Shown: positions 28,762-39,019 of the stretch, in pieces
How positions within the stretch are numbered: the stretch's first letter is position 1
How the letters are laid out: every line of letters begins with the position of its first letter
Source of the DNA: Buchnera aphidicola (Rhopalosiphum maidis)
Lineage (GTDB): Bacteria > Pseudomonadota > Gammaproteobacteria > Enterobacterales > Enterobacteriaceae
Length of the DNA: 64,000 nucleotides
Reading direction: 5' to 3'
Assembly (NCBI RefSeq): GCF_003671935.1
Contig: NZ_CP032759.1
Coordinates: forward strand, 434,001 to 498,000
Notes under the pieces: model-generated
The model's input: only the letters and a program-made list of their open reading frames with translations
The model's database searches: none
What the model was told of the DNA's origin: nothing
Program-made: the position numbers and the translations under genes

Positions 28762-30038
28762 TTATTTGTTAAAAATTTTTTTAATTTTTAATATTAATTC
28801 ACTTTTTGAAAAAAAATATTCTTTTCCCTTTTTTAAATCTTTTAATAAAAAACAATTATTGCTTATTTCATTTGTACCTATTAATATCGCAATATGAGCT
28901 AAAGAATCTACGGCATTTTTTATTTTTTTTGAAAGACTACAAGTTAAAAAATCTACAAATATTTTTAATTTAGGATATATATTTCTTATTTCTTCTGATA
29001 ATTTTATTGCATATATTTTATTTGTTTCTCCTATAAAAATAATATAAATATTAATTTCTTCTTCTTTAAAAGAAATAATATTTAATGATTTTATTAATAA
29101 AACCAAACGTTCAATACCTATTGCAAATCCTATGGCAGATGTTTTATTTCCACCTAGTTCTTCAACTAAAGAATCATATCTCCCACCAGCACAAATAGTA
29201 TTTTGGGATCCTATTTGATCTGTTTTCCATTCAAATACAGTACTATTATAATAATCTAAACCACGTACTAAATTTGGGTTATGTATATATTTTATTCCAT
29301 ATAAATCCATCATATTACATAAACTGTTAAAATGATGAATTGAAGCAGAATTAATATAGTTTTTTAATAATGGAGCTTTTTTTAGAATTTTCTGTAGAAT
29401 AGTATTTTTAGAGTCTAAAATTCTAAACGGATTAGTATATAAACGTTTTTGAGAATCTTCATCTAAAAAACTTTTATATTTTTCAAGAAATAGAACTAAT
29501 TCTTTTTGATATTTAACACGATCTAATTTGGAACCAATTGAATTAATTTCTAATTTTACATGATTATCAATAGATAAACTTTTCCATAAACGATTTATTA
29601 ATAAAATAATTTCTAAGTCAATATCTGGTGTATTCAATCCAAAAACTTCAACACCTAATTGATAAAATTGACGATATCGACCTTTTTGTGGTCTTTCATA
29701 TCTAAACATAGGACCTAAATACCAAAATCTTTTTTTTTTTTTAATAATAAATTATTTTCTATAATAGCACGTACACAACCTACAGTTCCTTCAGGACGTA
29801 AGGTTAAACTATTTCCTTTTCTATCTTTAAAAGAATACATTTCTTTTTCAACTACATCAGTTACATTTCCAATAGCTCTTTGAAAGATTTTAGTTTTTTC
29901 TAATATAGGTAGTCTAATTTCTTCATAACAATAACTATTTAATGTTTTTTTAACGATATTTTCTATTTTTTTCCAAATTTTTAATTCTTCAGGAAGATAA
30001 TCATGCATTCCTCTTACTAGATTAATTTTTTTATTCAC
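28762..30038 (-). CDS. hisS: histidyl-tRNA synthetase, frameshifted at a 13-A tract
   Basis: HisS charges tRNA-His and is needed for translation. Two frames together make one full protein. 30038-29715 gives the first 107 codons ([11 protein letters not shown], then class-II motif 2 start RPEGT). 29709 to 28762 continues from the second part of motif 2 ([24 protein letters not shown]), through the histidine-binding [14 protein letters not shown] and [12 protein letters not shown], to the C-terminal anticodon-binding domain. They meet at 13 A's of the coding strand (T's at 29730-29742). One extra A (or two fewer) restores [10 protein letters not shown] in frame and gives about 425 residues, against 424 in E. 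coli. No other defect is visible. The gene is probably functional, by slippage or because the tract length is miscalled. Confidence 0.9.
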
Positions 30039-30082
30039 TATTTTCTCTTATTATATTTCTTAAATGTATTTTTTGATAACAG

Positions 30083-31189
30083 TTAAATATTTTTTGTTTT
30101 TAATTTATCTAAATATTTTGCTTTTTTTCGAATTTGGATTTCAAGTTCTTTAATAATTTCTTCGTTTTTTAACTTGTTTTCTTGCCGAATTCCATCTTGA
30201 TATAATGCACTTTTTTTAGATCCTCCAACAACTCCTAACGTAGATATTTTAGCTTCTCCTATTCCATTAACAATACAACCAATGATAGAAACATCCATAG
30301 AAGTTGAAAGATCTTCTAAGTTTTTTTCTAATTGATTTACTACACTAATTACATCAAATTCTTGTCTAGAACAAGTTGGACATGCAATAAAATTAATACC
30401 TCTAGATCTGATTCCTAAAGTTTTTAAAATATCGTATCCCACTTTTACTTCTTCTATTGGATCTGCAGCAAGTGAAATTCTTAAAGTATCACCAATACCG
30501 CACAATAATAAAGAAGTTATTCCAATAGAAGATTTGACTATCCCATTACGTAAAGCGCCTGATTCTGTTATCCCAATATGTATTGGTTGAATTATTTTTG
30601 TTGCTAGAATTTTATTTGCTTTTACTGCTGAAAAAACATCTGATGTTTTTACACTAACTTTAAATTGATTAAAGTTTAAACTATCTAAATATTCAATATG
30701 TCTAATAGCTGATTCTACTAAAGCTTCAGGAATAGGTGATTTATATTTTTTTAATATATCATTTTCCAATGAACCTGCATTAACACCAATTCTAATAGGT
30801 ATGTTTTTATGTTTTGCACAATTAACTATTTCTGATATTCTTTTTTTATTGCCGATGTTTCCTGGATTAATTCTTAAGCAATCAGCTCCATATTCTATTG
30901 ATTTAATAGCTAGTCTATAATCAAAATGTATATCAGCAATTAATGGAACGTCTACATTGGATTTAATGATCTTGAATGATTTCGCAGCGTCTAGAGTAGG
31001 AATAGAAACTCGAACAATATCAACTCCTACTTTTTTTAATTTTATAATTTGTTTTATTGTTTCTTTTATATTTGTAGTTTGAGTATTGGTCATTGACTGT
31101 ACAGAAATAGGAGCTCCATTTCCAATAGGTACACTGCCAACGTAAATACGATTAGATTTTCTTCTTTTAATATTTTTGTATTTATTCAT
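30083..31189 (-). CDS. ispG: 4-hydroxy-3-methylbut-2-enyl diphosphate synthase (flavodoxin)
   Basis: IspG (GcpE) carries out the penultimate reductive step of the MEP isoprenoid pathway. The 368 residues (E. coli 372) form a TIM barrel with [12 protein letters not shown] near 30-41, [13 protein letters not shown] near 82-94 and LRINPGNIG near 106-114, followed by the iron-sulfur domain whose cysteines are in CPTCSRQEF near 270-278 and [10 protein letters not shown] near 305-314. It uses flavodoxin as electron donor, consistent with fldA in this window. Order hisS-ispG-rlmN matches the E. coli cluster with rodZ absent. Confidence 0.97.
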   Translation of the reverse strand: MNKYKNIKRRKSNRIYVGSVPIGNGAPISVQSMTNTQTTNIKETIKQIIKLKKVGVDIVRVSIPTLDAAKSFKIIKSNVDVPLIADIHFDYRLAIKSIEYGADCLRINPGNIGNKKRISEIVNCAKHKNIPIRIGVNAGSLENDILKKYKSPIPEALVESAIRHIEYLDSLNFNQFKVSVKTSDVFSAVKANKILATKIIQPIHIGITESGALRNGIVKSSIGITSLLLCGIGDTLRISLAADPIEEVKVGYDILKTLGIRSRGINFIACPTCSRQEFDVISVVNQLEKNLEDLSTSMDVSIIGCIVNGIGEAKISTLGVVGGSKKSALYQDGIRQENKLKNEEIIKELEIQIRKKAKYLDKLKTKNI

Positions 31190-31290
31190 ATTTTTCTATA
31201 GATGTTTAATATAATTATTATAAATATAAGAGAATATTTTTTTATTTTAAATAAAATAATTAAATATTAATACTCTTTAAAAATTTAGAA

Positions 31291-32382
31291 TTAGTTTCTA
31301 ATACGATTAATTATTTCACCAGTTAATTGACCGCACGCAGCGTTAATATCTTGACCTCTATTTTTTCTAATTGTTGTATTAAATCCCTTTGTCCTTAAAA
31401 TATTTGCAAAAATATTAATTCTTTTTTTACTGCTAGATATAAAATTTGCATTTTTAAAAGAATTCCAAGGAATAAGATTTATTTTACTAGGAATTTTTTT
31501 TAAAATATTTGCTAATTCTTTGGCATTTTCGTTTGAATCGTTAATTCCACTTAACATAACATATTCAACAGTAACACCACCTCTATTTGCACGAGAAAAT
31601 TTTAAATATTGAGAAACTGAATTTAAAAAAGATTTAATATTATACTTTTTATTTATTGGCATAATTGAATTTCTAATAAAATCATTTGGTGCATGTAAAG
31701 ATATAGCTAAACTAACATCGATTTTTTTACTTAATTTATCTAATGCTGGAACAATTCCTGAAGTAGAAAGAGTAATACGACGTTTTGATAATCCAAATCC
31801 ATTTTTATCTAAAATAATTTTTATTGCAGAAACAACATTATTTAAATTTAACAAAGGTTCACCCATACCCATGAAAACTATATTAGTAATTAAACTATTA
31901 TTTTTTTTTTCCCTTAATATTTTATTCGCCTGCCAAATTTGAGAAATAATTTCAGAAACTCTTAAATTTCTGTTGAAACCTTGTTGTCCAGTAGCACAAA
32001 AATCACATCTTAGAGCACAACCAATTTGTGAAGAAACACAAAGAGTAGCACGTTTTTTTTCAGGAATATAAATAGTTTCTATTTTTTGTTTATTAATAGA
32101 TGTAATCCATTTAATAGTACCGTCATAAGATACTTTTTCTTCTGTAAAATTTGATGCAAATATACAAGATTTTTCATTTAATTTTTTTCTAATATCTTTT
32201 TTCAGATTTGACATTAAATTAAAATTACTACAATTATAATTGTAAATCCATTTCATGAGTTGTTCTGTAGAAAATTTTTTAGCTCCAATAGAAATAAGAA
32301 AAATTTCTATTTCTTTTGGATTTAAATCTAATAAGTTGATCTTATCATTAGAAATATTTTGTATATTAATACTTTTATGCAT
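31291..32382 (-). CDS. rlmN: dual-specificity 23S rRNA/tRNA adenine-C2 methyltransferase
   Basis: RlmN methylates A2503 of 23S rRNA and A37 of some tRNAs through a radical-SAM mechanism with a covalent intermediate. The 363 residues (E. coli 384) contain CALRCDFCATGQQGF with cluster cysteines 122, 126 and 129, MGMGEPLLN near 187-195, and the methyl-carrying cysteine in INAACGQL (Cys350). The GVTVEYVMLSGIND block near 270-283 is typical. The N-terminal accessory domain (INLLDLNPKEI, FSTEQLMKWIY) is kept. It is upstream of ispG on the same strand. Confidence 0.96.
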   Translation of the reverse strand: MHKSINIQNISNDKINLLDLNPKEIEIFLISIGAKKFSTEQLMKWIYNYNCSNFNLMSNLKKDIRKKLNEKSCIFASNFTEEKVSYDGTIKWITSINKQKIETIYIPEKKRATLCVSSQIGCALRCDFCATGQQGFNRNLRVSEIISQIWQANKILREKKNNSLITNIVFMGMGEPLLNLNNVVSAIKIILDKNGFGLSKRRITLSTSGIVPALDKLSKKIDVSLAISLHAPNDFIRNSIMPINKKYNIKSFLNSVSQYLKFSRANRGGVTVEYVMLSGINDSNENAKELANILKKIPSKINLIPWNSFKNANFISSSKKRINIFANILRTKGFNTTIRKNRGQDINAACGQLTGEIINRIRN

Positions 32383-32550
32383 CTAATAACCTTAAATAAT
32401 TAGTCCACAAATATTTAGATATAAAATAATTATTATATAGATAATTAGTTTAATTAAAAAAATATTAAAAATATATAAATTATGATATTATAAAAAACCA
32501 TATATTTTTTTGATAAAACTTTATCTTTTTTTTAAATTTAGGAGAATATA

Positions 32551-33327
32551 ATGCATCCAATGTTAAATATTGCCATTCGTGCAATTCGAAAAGGAGGAAA
32601 CATTATTATACAAAATTATGATACTCAAAAATTTATTAAAGAAGATATAGATAAAAAGAAAATATTTATTAAAAATATAATGTATAAAACATACAGAATA
32701 ATTAGTGAAGTAATTTACAAATCTTATCCAAATCATGTTATTTTAAATAAAAATACTGATTTTATAAAAAATGAAAAAAATACTTTATGGGTTATCAATG
32801 AATTAGATGGAAAAAATAATTTTATTAAAAACTTTCCACATTTCTGTATATCTATTGCTGTTGTTATAAAAAATAATATAGAAATTTCAGTAATATATGA
32901 TCCTATAAGAAACGATTTATTTACAGCTGTTAAAGGACAAGGTTCACAATTAAATGGTTATCGTATTCGATGTGCTAATATTAAAAGCTTAAATTATACT
33001 ACTGTAGCTGTCAATTTACCTCTTAAAAATTATGAACAATCTTTATCTTATTTAGAAATATATAAAAAGTTACTTTTCTCTGGAATTTCAATTAGATGTA
33101 CTGGTTCTACTGTACTAGATTTAGCATATGTAGCCTCTGGTAGAATAGACTGTTTATTTGATTTTAATCCCAAATCTATTAATCTTATAGCAGGAAAACT
33201 ACAAGCAAGAGAAGCAGGTTGTTTAACTAGTAATTTTACTGAAAACAGTGAAGATCATAATTTTTATACTTCAAATTTAACTAGCAGTCCTAAATTTATT
33301 AGATTAATTGCTGAAAAAATACGTTAA
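32551..33327 (+). CDS. suhB: SuhB, inositol-monophosphatase fold with lost catalytic residues
   Basis: E. coli SuhB is an inositol monophosphatase that also works with Nus factors in rRNA antitermination. The 258 residues (E. coli 267) align end to end: MHPMLNIAIRAIRKGGN, FPHFCISIAVV, IYDPIRNDLFTAVKGQG-QLNGYRIR and TGSTVLDLAYVASGRID are strongly conserved. The metal-ligand positions are not: Asp44 is Met44, Glu67 is Lys67, the first Asp of DPLDG is Asn83 (only Asp86 survives), and the Asp of WDFAAG is Asn211. Phosphatase activity is therefore unlikely, and the retained surface suggests only the RNA polymerase/Nus role remains. An excellent ribosome-binding site (aggagaat) precedes the start. 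It is convergent with topA. Confidence 0.93.
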   Translation: MHPMLNIAIRAIRKGGNIIIQNYDTQKFIKEDIDKKKIFIKNIMYKTYRIISEVIYKSYPNHVILNKNTDFIKNEKNTLWVINELDGKNNFIKNFPHFCISIAVVIKNNIEISVIYDPIRNDLFTAVKGQGSQLNGYRIRCANIKSLNYTTVAVNLPLKNYEQSLSYLEIYKKLLFSGISIRCTGSTVLDLAYVASGRIDCLFDFNPKSINLIAGKLQAREAGCLTSNFTENSEDHNFYTSNLTSSPKFIRLIAEKIR

Positions 33328-33329
33328 TC

Positions 33330-33348
33330 TTATTTTTTCAAAAAATAA
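33330..33348. terminator. hairpin between suhB and topA
   Basis: TTATTTTTT and its complement, with a single C between them, sit three bases after the suhB stop in the 31-base gap between the convergent genes. The element offers a T run in both directions. The stem is A/T only and the loop has to be opened at its expense, so this is a tentative bidirectional terminator. Confidence 0.4.
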
Positions 33349-33358
33349 TTAAGTTATG

Positions 33359-35929
33359 TTATTTGTTGAAAATACACCATTTTTGATCAATAAAAAAAGC
33401 CGACCAACCTGTAAATTTTCCTTCTTTTTTAGAAGCAACATACTGTTTTTTACTTAATTTATTAAAACAAACTATAGTTTTGTTTCCTTGGTTATCTCTT
33501 TGAGGTGCACTAGCTAAATATCGTAATTTTTCTGGCAATAAATATTCAAATTTAGCGAGTTCTTCTACAAAAGGTGATCTTGTTTCACGTGATTTAGGAA
33601 ATGTATTTGCAGCGAAAAAAATACCAGAAATCCCCTCTCTTAAGACATACCATGTATTAGATTTTGTACATAATATATCGGGAAATGGAATAGGTTTTAA
33701 TTTTGGTTCTGATATTTCACCATTAGGTAAAATTTTTCTTGTATTTTTACATTCATTATTAATACACATAAAAAACTTTCCAAATCTACCTATCTTAAAC
33801 AACATATCACTTTCACATCTTTCACATTTTATTTTTTTAAATAAATTATTTAAATTTTTTTTAAATTGACCTTTCTTAAGATCATAACCACTGCAAGTAG
33901 GATTATTTATACAAATTAAAATCTTAAGATTTTCATTAATTAAGTAAGCATCCATTATCATGTTGCATTTCTTACATTTATTTTTTAGGTTGAAACTTTT
34001 TTCTTTTTTTTCTTCTTCTTTTGTTTTATTGAAATCATTTAATTCAATTAAATTTATTGTATTTTTACAGCGTTTTTCATTAAGTTGAGAACTGTATCCT
34101 AAACAACTTAAAAAAACACCAGTAACAGCTGTTTTAATTCCCATTTTTTTATTACATACAGAACAATTAATTTCAGTGGGTACAGTAATATTTAATTCCA
34201 TACCACCTTCTTCAGGTTCTTTTTTTGCTTTTTCTAACTGTTTAGAAAAACTATCAAAAAAAGAATTTAATAAATGTTTCCAATTAATTAATTTTTCAGA
34301 AACTTGATCAAGATTTTTTTCCATACGAGCTGTAAAATCATAATCAACTAAATCAGAAAAATTTTTTTTCAATCGAGTTATAAGAATTTCTCCTATTTTT
34401 GTGGCATAAAACTTATTTTTTTTGACTTTTAAATATCCTTTTTCTTTTATTTTCGTTATTATAGTAGCGTAAGTAGAAGGTCTTCCTATACCTCTTTTTT
34501 CTAATTCACGTACTAGAGATGATTCACTAAACCGTGGAGGAGGCTTAGTAAAAATTTGATTAGGTAAAATTTTATCTAAAAGTAAAAGATCTCCTATATT
34601 TAATATAGGAAATTCAAAATTAATCTTTTTCGATTTTTTCAAAATTTTAGTCCAACTTGAAAAAAGTATTATTTTTGCACTTGAATGTAATTTAAATGTA
34701 TCAGCAATAACTGTCGTGTTAATAGATTTGTATATTTCTGATTTCATCTGAGATGCTACAAAATAATTCCAAATTAATTTATATAATTTTGCAGCATCTA
34801 TATCATGATTATCAATATTTGTAATTTGGACATCTGATGGTCGAATAGCTTCATGAGCTTCTTGAGAATATTTTTGATTTGCATATATATTTGGTTTTTC
34901 AGGTAAATAATCACTTCCATAAAAATCTTCTATGTACAATCTAACTTTTTTAATAGCATAATCGCTTAAAAAACAAGAGTCAGTTCTTATATAAGTTATG
35001 TATCCCTGCTCATATAATTTTTGTGCTAAAAACATTGTTTTTTTTACACTAAATCCTAAATCGAGATTAGAAGCTTGTTGTAAAGTAGAGGTAATTAATG
35101 GAGCTGGTGGTTTCTTTTTTAAAATTTTGTCTTTTCTATCAGTAACAAAAAAAGATAAATTTTTAATTTTTTTTATTACAGAATTTACTTCTTTTTGATT
35201 ATTTAACAAAAATTTTTTATTTTTATAATGCGTTATTTCCATAATTATTTTTTTATTTTCTCTAGATAAAAGAGAAAGACTTACTTTCCAATATTCATCT
35301 TCTATAAAATTTTTTATTTCATATTCTCTTTCTGCTATGAGTCGAACAGCTACAGATTGAACACGACCTGCAGATAATCCTCTTGATATTTTTTTCCATA
35401 ATAAAGGTGAAATCATATAGCCCACAATTCTATCCATGAATCGACGAGCCTGTTGTGCGTATACTCGATTCATATTAATTTTACTGATATTTTGAAAAGC
35501 ATTTTCAATTGATTGTTTAGTTATTTCATTAAAAACAACGCGTCGAAATTTAAAAGAATTTCCTCCAATTACTTCTTTTAAATGCCATGCTATTGCTTCA
35601 CCTTCTCTATCTAGATCAGTGGCAAGATATATATAGTTAACTTTATTTGCAATGTCTTTTAATTCAGAAATAATTTTTTCTTTACCAGGAAGAATGTGGT
35701 ATTCTGCTTTCCAATTTTTATATGGATTAATACCCATTTGTTGTACTAAGATTTTTTTTTCATTAAATTCTAAATTAGATTTTTTAATGCTTTTTTTCTT
35801 TTTAGGTTTATTACTTATTAAATCTCGTACATGACCTACACTAGATTTTACTATATATTGATTACCTAAATATTTACTTATAGTTTTTGCTTTAACGGGG
35901 GATTCAACAATAACTAAAGATTTACACAT
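33359..35929 (-). CDS. topA: DNA topoisomerase I
   Basis: TopA relaxes negative supercoils behind RNA polymerase. The 856 residues (E. coli 865) start with the TOPRIM domain (LVIVESPVKAKTISKYLG, then YLATDLDREGEAIAWHL near 102-118 with the acidic Mg ligands). The catalytic tyrosine is in GYITYIRTDS near residue 320, and SQEAHEAIRPSDV, GRPSTYATIITKI and YDFTARME follow. The C-terminal zinc region is present, with Cys4 sets in CNKKMGIKTAVTGVFLSC, CKKCNMIMDA-CINNPTC and CERCESDM-CINNEC, and a final ribbon domain with lysines. Its length and intact zinc fingers show a complete enzyme. It is convergent with suhB and upstream of sohB's unit. Confidence 0.98.
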   Translation of the reverse strand: MCKSLVIVESPVKAKTISKYLGNQYIVKSSVGHVRDLISNKPKKKKSIKKSNLEFNEKKILVQQMGINPYKNWKAEYHILPGKEKIISELKDIANKVNYIYLATDLDREGEAIAWHLKEVIGGNSFKFRRVVFNEITKQSIENAFQNISKINMNRVYAQQARRFMDRIVGYMISPLLWKKISRGLSAGRVQSVAVRLIAEREYEIKNFIEDEYWKVSLSLLSRENKKIIMEITHYKNKKFLLNNQKEVNSVIKKIKNLSFFVTDRKDKILKKKPPAPLITSTLQQASNLDLGFSVKKTMFLAQKLYEQGYITYIRTDSCFLSDYAIKKVRLYIEDFYGSDYLPEKPNIYANQKYSQEAHEAIRPSDVQITNIDNHDIDAAKLYKLIWNYFVASQMKSEIYKSINTTVIADTFKLHSSAKIILFSSWTKILKKSKKINFEFPILNIGDLLLLDKILPNQIFTKPPPRFSESSLVRELEKRGIGRPSTYATIITKIKEKGYLKVKKNKFYATKIGEILITRLKKNFSDLVDYDFTARMEKNLDQVSEKLINWKHLLNSFFDSFSKQLEKAKKEPEEGGMELNITVPTEINCSVCNKKMGIKTAVTGVFLSCLGYSSQLNEKRCKNTINLIELNDFNKTKEEEKKEKSFNLKNKCKKCNMIMDAYLINENLKILICINNPTCSGYDLKKGQFKKNLNNLFKKIKCERCESDMLFKIGRFGKFFMCINNECKNTRKILPNGEISEPKLKPIPFPDILCTKSNTWYVLREGISGIFFAANTFPKSRETRSPFVEELAKFEYLLPEKLRYLASAPQRDNQGNKTIVCFNKLSKKQYVASKKEGKFTGWSAFFIDQKWCIFNK

Positions 35930-36070
35930 AATTTTAGTCCAATGATATCAGCATCTTTTTTATTAAGATCACATTACTGTAAAAAAAATTTAAAAATTTA
36001 ATTATATTTTTAATTTTTAAGTGCATATTTAAATTTAAATAAAATATTTTTGCAAATCATTCAATTAAAC

Positions 36071-37096
36071 CTATAAATAATTTTTATAGGAAAAAATTTT
36101 GATTATAATATTTTTAATATTTTCTATAATAAAAGATGTAAAATTTTCCAATTTTTTATTATTATAAATATATTGAATATTTAATAAAGTATAATCGTCT
36201 TTCATTTTAGACATTAAAATATTATCACTTATATTAACTTCATCGACTAAATTTTTCTTAAAAGCTATTGTTCCGAACCAATGTTCTCCATTGGATACAT
36301 CTTCAATATCTAAAGCTGGTCTTTTTTTCTTTATAAAATTTTTAAACATTTCATGTGTTACGTTCAATTCTTCACAAAATTTTTTTCGTGTTAATTCTGT
36401 ATTTTTACCAAACATAGTTAATGTACGTTTATAATCTCCAGCAGTATGTAACTCAATATCAATATTATATTTTTTTAATAATTTATTAAAATTAGGCAAT
36501 TGACCTACTACACCAATTGAGCCTATTATAGCAAATGGCGCTGAAATAATATAATCTCCAACACAAGCCATCATATAACCTCCACTAGCAGCAATTTTGT
36601 CGATAGATACAATCAAACGTATTTTATTTTGACGTAATCTTTCTAATTGAGCTGCCGCTAAACCATATCCATGAATCACACCTCCTGAACTTTCTAATCT
36701 TAATAAAACTTCATCATTTTTATTCGCTACTAAAAGTATTGCAGATATTTCTTCTCTTAATCCAATAACTTCATTTGCGTGAATACCACCTTTAAAATCT
36801 AAAACAAAAAGTGTTTTTTTTCTTAAATTTGAAGTTGTTTTATTTTTTTTTTCGAACTCTTTATCTTTTTTTTTCTCTTCTTTAATCCAATTTTTTTTTT
36901 CGAACTGATTCATTCTAGATAATAAAATATTTTTTTTTATATTTTTATATTTTTCTTCTAATAAAATAATCTTAAATTTCTTTTGATTTTTTCTTTTTCT
37001 TTTTATTATTTTAAAAACTAATGGTGTTATAAAAATAACAAATAAAAAAGTAATTGTTTTTGCTAAAAATAACTCATAACTTAAAAGTAAATTCAC
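36071..37096 (-). CDS. sohB: inner-membrane peptidase SohB (S49 family)
   Basis: SohB is a membrane-anchored serine peptidase related to signal-peptide peptidase SppA. The 341 residues (E. coli 349) have an N-terminal transmembrane segment (about 10-30), a very lysine-rich linker (31-95), and the ClpP-like S49 domain with the nucleophile in KIAASGGYMMA (Ser171) and the general-base lysine in GDYKRTLTMFGKN (Lys223). The linker contains a near-exact direct repeat encoding F-E-K-K-N twice, each made with ten A's on the coding strand. Order topA-sohB-yci cluster follows E. coli (cysB and others missing). Divergent neighbours are absent, and rluB lies 52 bases upstream on the same strand. Confidence 0.93.
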   Translation of the reverse strand: MNLLLSYELFLAKTITFLFVIFITPLVFKIIKRKRKNQKKFKIILLEEKYKNIKKNILLSRMNQFEKKNWIKEEKKKDKEFEKKNKTTSNLRKKTLFVLDFKGGIHANEVIGLREEISAILLVANKNDEVLLRLESSGGVIHGYGLAAAQLERLRQNKIRLIVSIDKIAASGGYMMACVGDYIISAPFAIIGSIGVVGQLPNFNKLLKKYNIDIELHTAGDYKRTLTMFGKNTELTRKKFCEELNVTHEMFKNFIKKKRPALDIEDVSNGEHWFGTIAFKKNLVDEVNISDNILMSKMKDDYTLLNIQYIYNNKKLENFTSFIIENIKNIIIKIFSYKNYL

Positions 37097-37148
37097 AAAA
37101 TTAACCTTTTTAAAAATAAATTTAAATAATTTTTTAAAGTGTAAAATT

Positions 37149-37901
37149 TTATTTCTTTTTGAAATTAATTAGATTATATAAATTTTTTGATATTATTGAA
37201 TTTAACATTATCCACTGACCTTCTTTTAAACTTTTTGGTAAAATAATATTACCGTATCGAACCCTAATTAATTGACTTACTTGACATTTAACAGATTTTA
37301 ACATTAATCTAATTTCACGGTTTTTACCTTCACATAAAATACCCTTAAACCATTTATTTTTTCCTTCTTTTTTACTGTATAAAGGTATTATTTCTTTGAA
37401 CGAAACGTAATCATGTGCAATCTTAACTCCTTTTTTTAAAATATTTATTTTATTTTGATTAATTTCTCCAAAAATTCGAATATTATACTCTCGTTCAATT
37501 TGATTGCGCGGATGCATCAGTTTATTAGCTAACACTCCGTTATTAGTAAATAATAACAATCCTTTAGTATTAATATCTAATCTTCCTATGCTAACCCATC
37601 GGTTTAAATTTAATTTAGGGAGTTTATCAAATACAGTTAATCTTTTCTGAAAATCACTTCTAGTACAAATTTCACCTATAGGTTTATTATAAATTAAAAC
37701 TTTAGTTTTGTTGTCTTTTCCTCGTACAACTATTTTTTTATTATTAATTAAAATTTCACCAGGATTGTTTTTATTTAAATATTGACCAATTGTAGCTTTT
37801 TTCCCGTTAATACTTATATTACCGCATTTAATCATATATTCAATAAAACGACGTGAACCGTATCCTAAATTAGACAATAATTTTTGTATTTTTTCAGTCA
37901 T
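37149..37901 (-). CDS. rluB: 23S rRNA pseudouridine-2605 synthase
   Basis: RluB makes pseudouridine 2605 in 23S rRNA. The 250 residues (E. coli 291) contain an S4 RNA-binding domain (about 1-60, [13 protein letters not shown]) and the RsuA/RluB catalytic domain. The catalytic aspartate is in [17 protein letters not shown] (Asp109), followed by [15 protein letters not shown] and [13 protein letters not shown]. The long basic C-terminal tail of E. coli RluB is missing, a usual trimming in Buchnera. Its end (37149) is followed by sohB, and its ATG overlaps the last bases of yedA (37898-37901, sharing ATGA). Confidence 0.93.
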   Translation of the reverse strand: MTEKIQKLLSNLGYGSRRFIEYMIKCGNISINGKKATIGQYLNKNNPGEILINNKKIVVRGKDNKTKVLIYNKPIGEICTRSDFQKRLTVFDKLPKLNLNRWVSIGRLDINTKGLLLFTNNGVLANKLMHPRNQIEREYNIRIFGEINQNKINILKKGVKIAHDYVSFKEIIPLYSKKEGKNKWFKGILCEGKNREIRLMLKSVKCQVSQLIRVRYGNIILPKSLKEGQWIMLNSIISKNLYNLINFKKK

Positions 37902-38800
37902 TTTGAAAACCTTATGACATTTTTAAAGAAATTTATAGGAATTAAAGTTAATAATATTCCTAATCCTGATGGTAAAAAAAACCATAATTCATATAATAAA
38001 ATTGTTTTTTTATAAATATATATTTCTAAAAAACTTGAAATTAATGGAAAAATCAAAAAAACAATAGAAGCATAGAATGAATTTACTCTTTTTTGCAAAT
38101 AAAAATAAGATAAAATACCGCAAATTCCACAGAAATTACCAAGATAAAAAATAGCTAAAATAGATCTAGTAGAAAAAACAGTAATATTAGGAGATTCAAT
38201 AAACCAAGATATAGTAGATAAAAAAATTCCAGACATTAAAGATGGTAATGCGTTAAATGTGATGACAGATACATTACAAGATTTTTTTTGACATTCAACG
38301 TAAATTATAGCATGACTAAGTAATGCTAAAAGTAAAGACAAGATACCTTTCCATTGAAAAAAACATTCTGATTTAAGATTTATTAATAACACGAAAAACA
38401 ATGTAATTAAAGAAATTACCATACCAATTTTTTGAATAAAGTTTATTTTTTTTTTTAGATAAATATGTGAAATTAGTAATACTAAAACAGGCATATTAGC
38501 AAAGATAATAGAAGAAATAGAAGAATTTACATAGCTACCACCATAAAGCATTAATGTAAAGGGTATGGAAAAATAAAAAATAGAAATAAAAATTTGAAAA
38601 CGTCTTTGACCATATGGAAATAAAAGAGGTGTTTTTGTTAAATAAGAAAGTATAATTAGTAAAGGAGAAGCAACTAAAAATCGTATTCCAGTTGCAAAAA
38701 AAGGTGGGATTGTTTCTACTGCAATTTTCATTGCTATCCAGGTTGTTCCCCAAGTTACGGATACTAAAAAGAATAATGTTATTACTATAATTTTATTCAT
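37898..38800 (-). CDS. yedA: EamA/DMT-family inner-membrane transporter
   Basis: This is a drug/metabolite-superfamily transporter of about ten transmembrane helices with 300 residues (E. coli YedA 306). The family pattern is clear: an N-terminal [28 protein letters not shown] segment (first EamA repeat, residues 15-42) and a second EamA repeat from about 150. The helices continue to the C-terminus, where lysine-rich loops alternate with hydrophobic stretches. I name it yedA by resemblance and by memory of Buchnera annotation. The substrate is unknown. In a genome with few transporters, any exporter or importer of amino acids or nucleosides is of interest. It overlaps rluB by four bases, so the two are probably co-translated, and is divergent from trpD. 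Confidence 0.8.
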   Translation of the reverse strand: MNKIIVITLFFLVSVTWGTTWIAMKIAVETIPPFFATGIRFLVASPLLIILSYLTKTPLLFPYGQRRFQIFISIFYFSIPFTLMLYGGSYVNSSISSIIFANMPVLVLLISHIYLKKKINFIQKIGMVISLITLFFVLLINLKSECFFQWKGILSLLLALLSHAIIYVECQKKSCNVSVITFNALPSLMSGIFLSTISWFIESPNITVFSTRSILAIFYLGNFCGICGILSYFYLQKRVNSFYASIVFLIFPLISSFLEIYIYKKTILLYELWFFLPSGLGILLTLIPINFFKNVIRFSK

Positions 38801-39019
38801 TTAAAAATTCCAAGATATATAAAAATATACACTATATAACATATTAAACTAATAATAGTTATATCTTATTTTTTATAGTTTTTTTAAACAATAACAATAT
38901 GCAAGAATAAAGTTTTTAAAAATTTAAATTGAATTATTTTGATCAATAGATTATTGTGAAAAATTATTAAGATAATAAAAAATTACTAATTTTTTAATTA
39001 AAGTTTTAAAAGGTATTCA

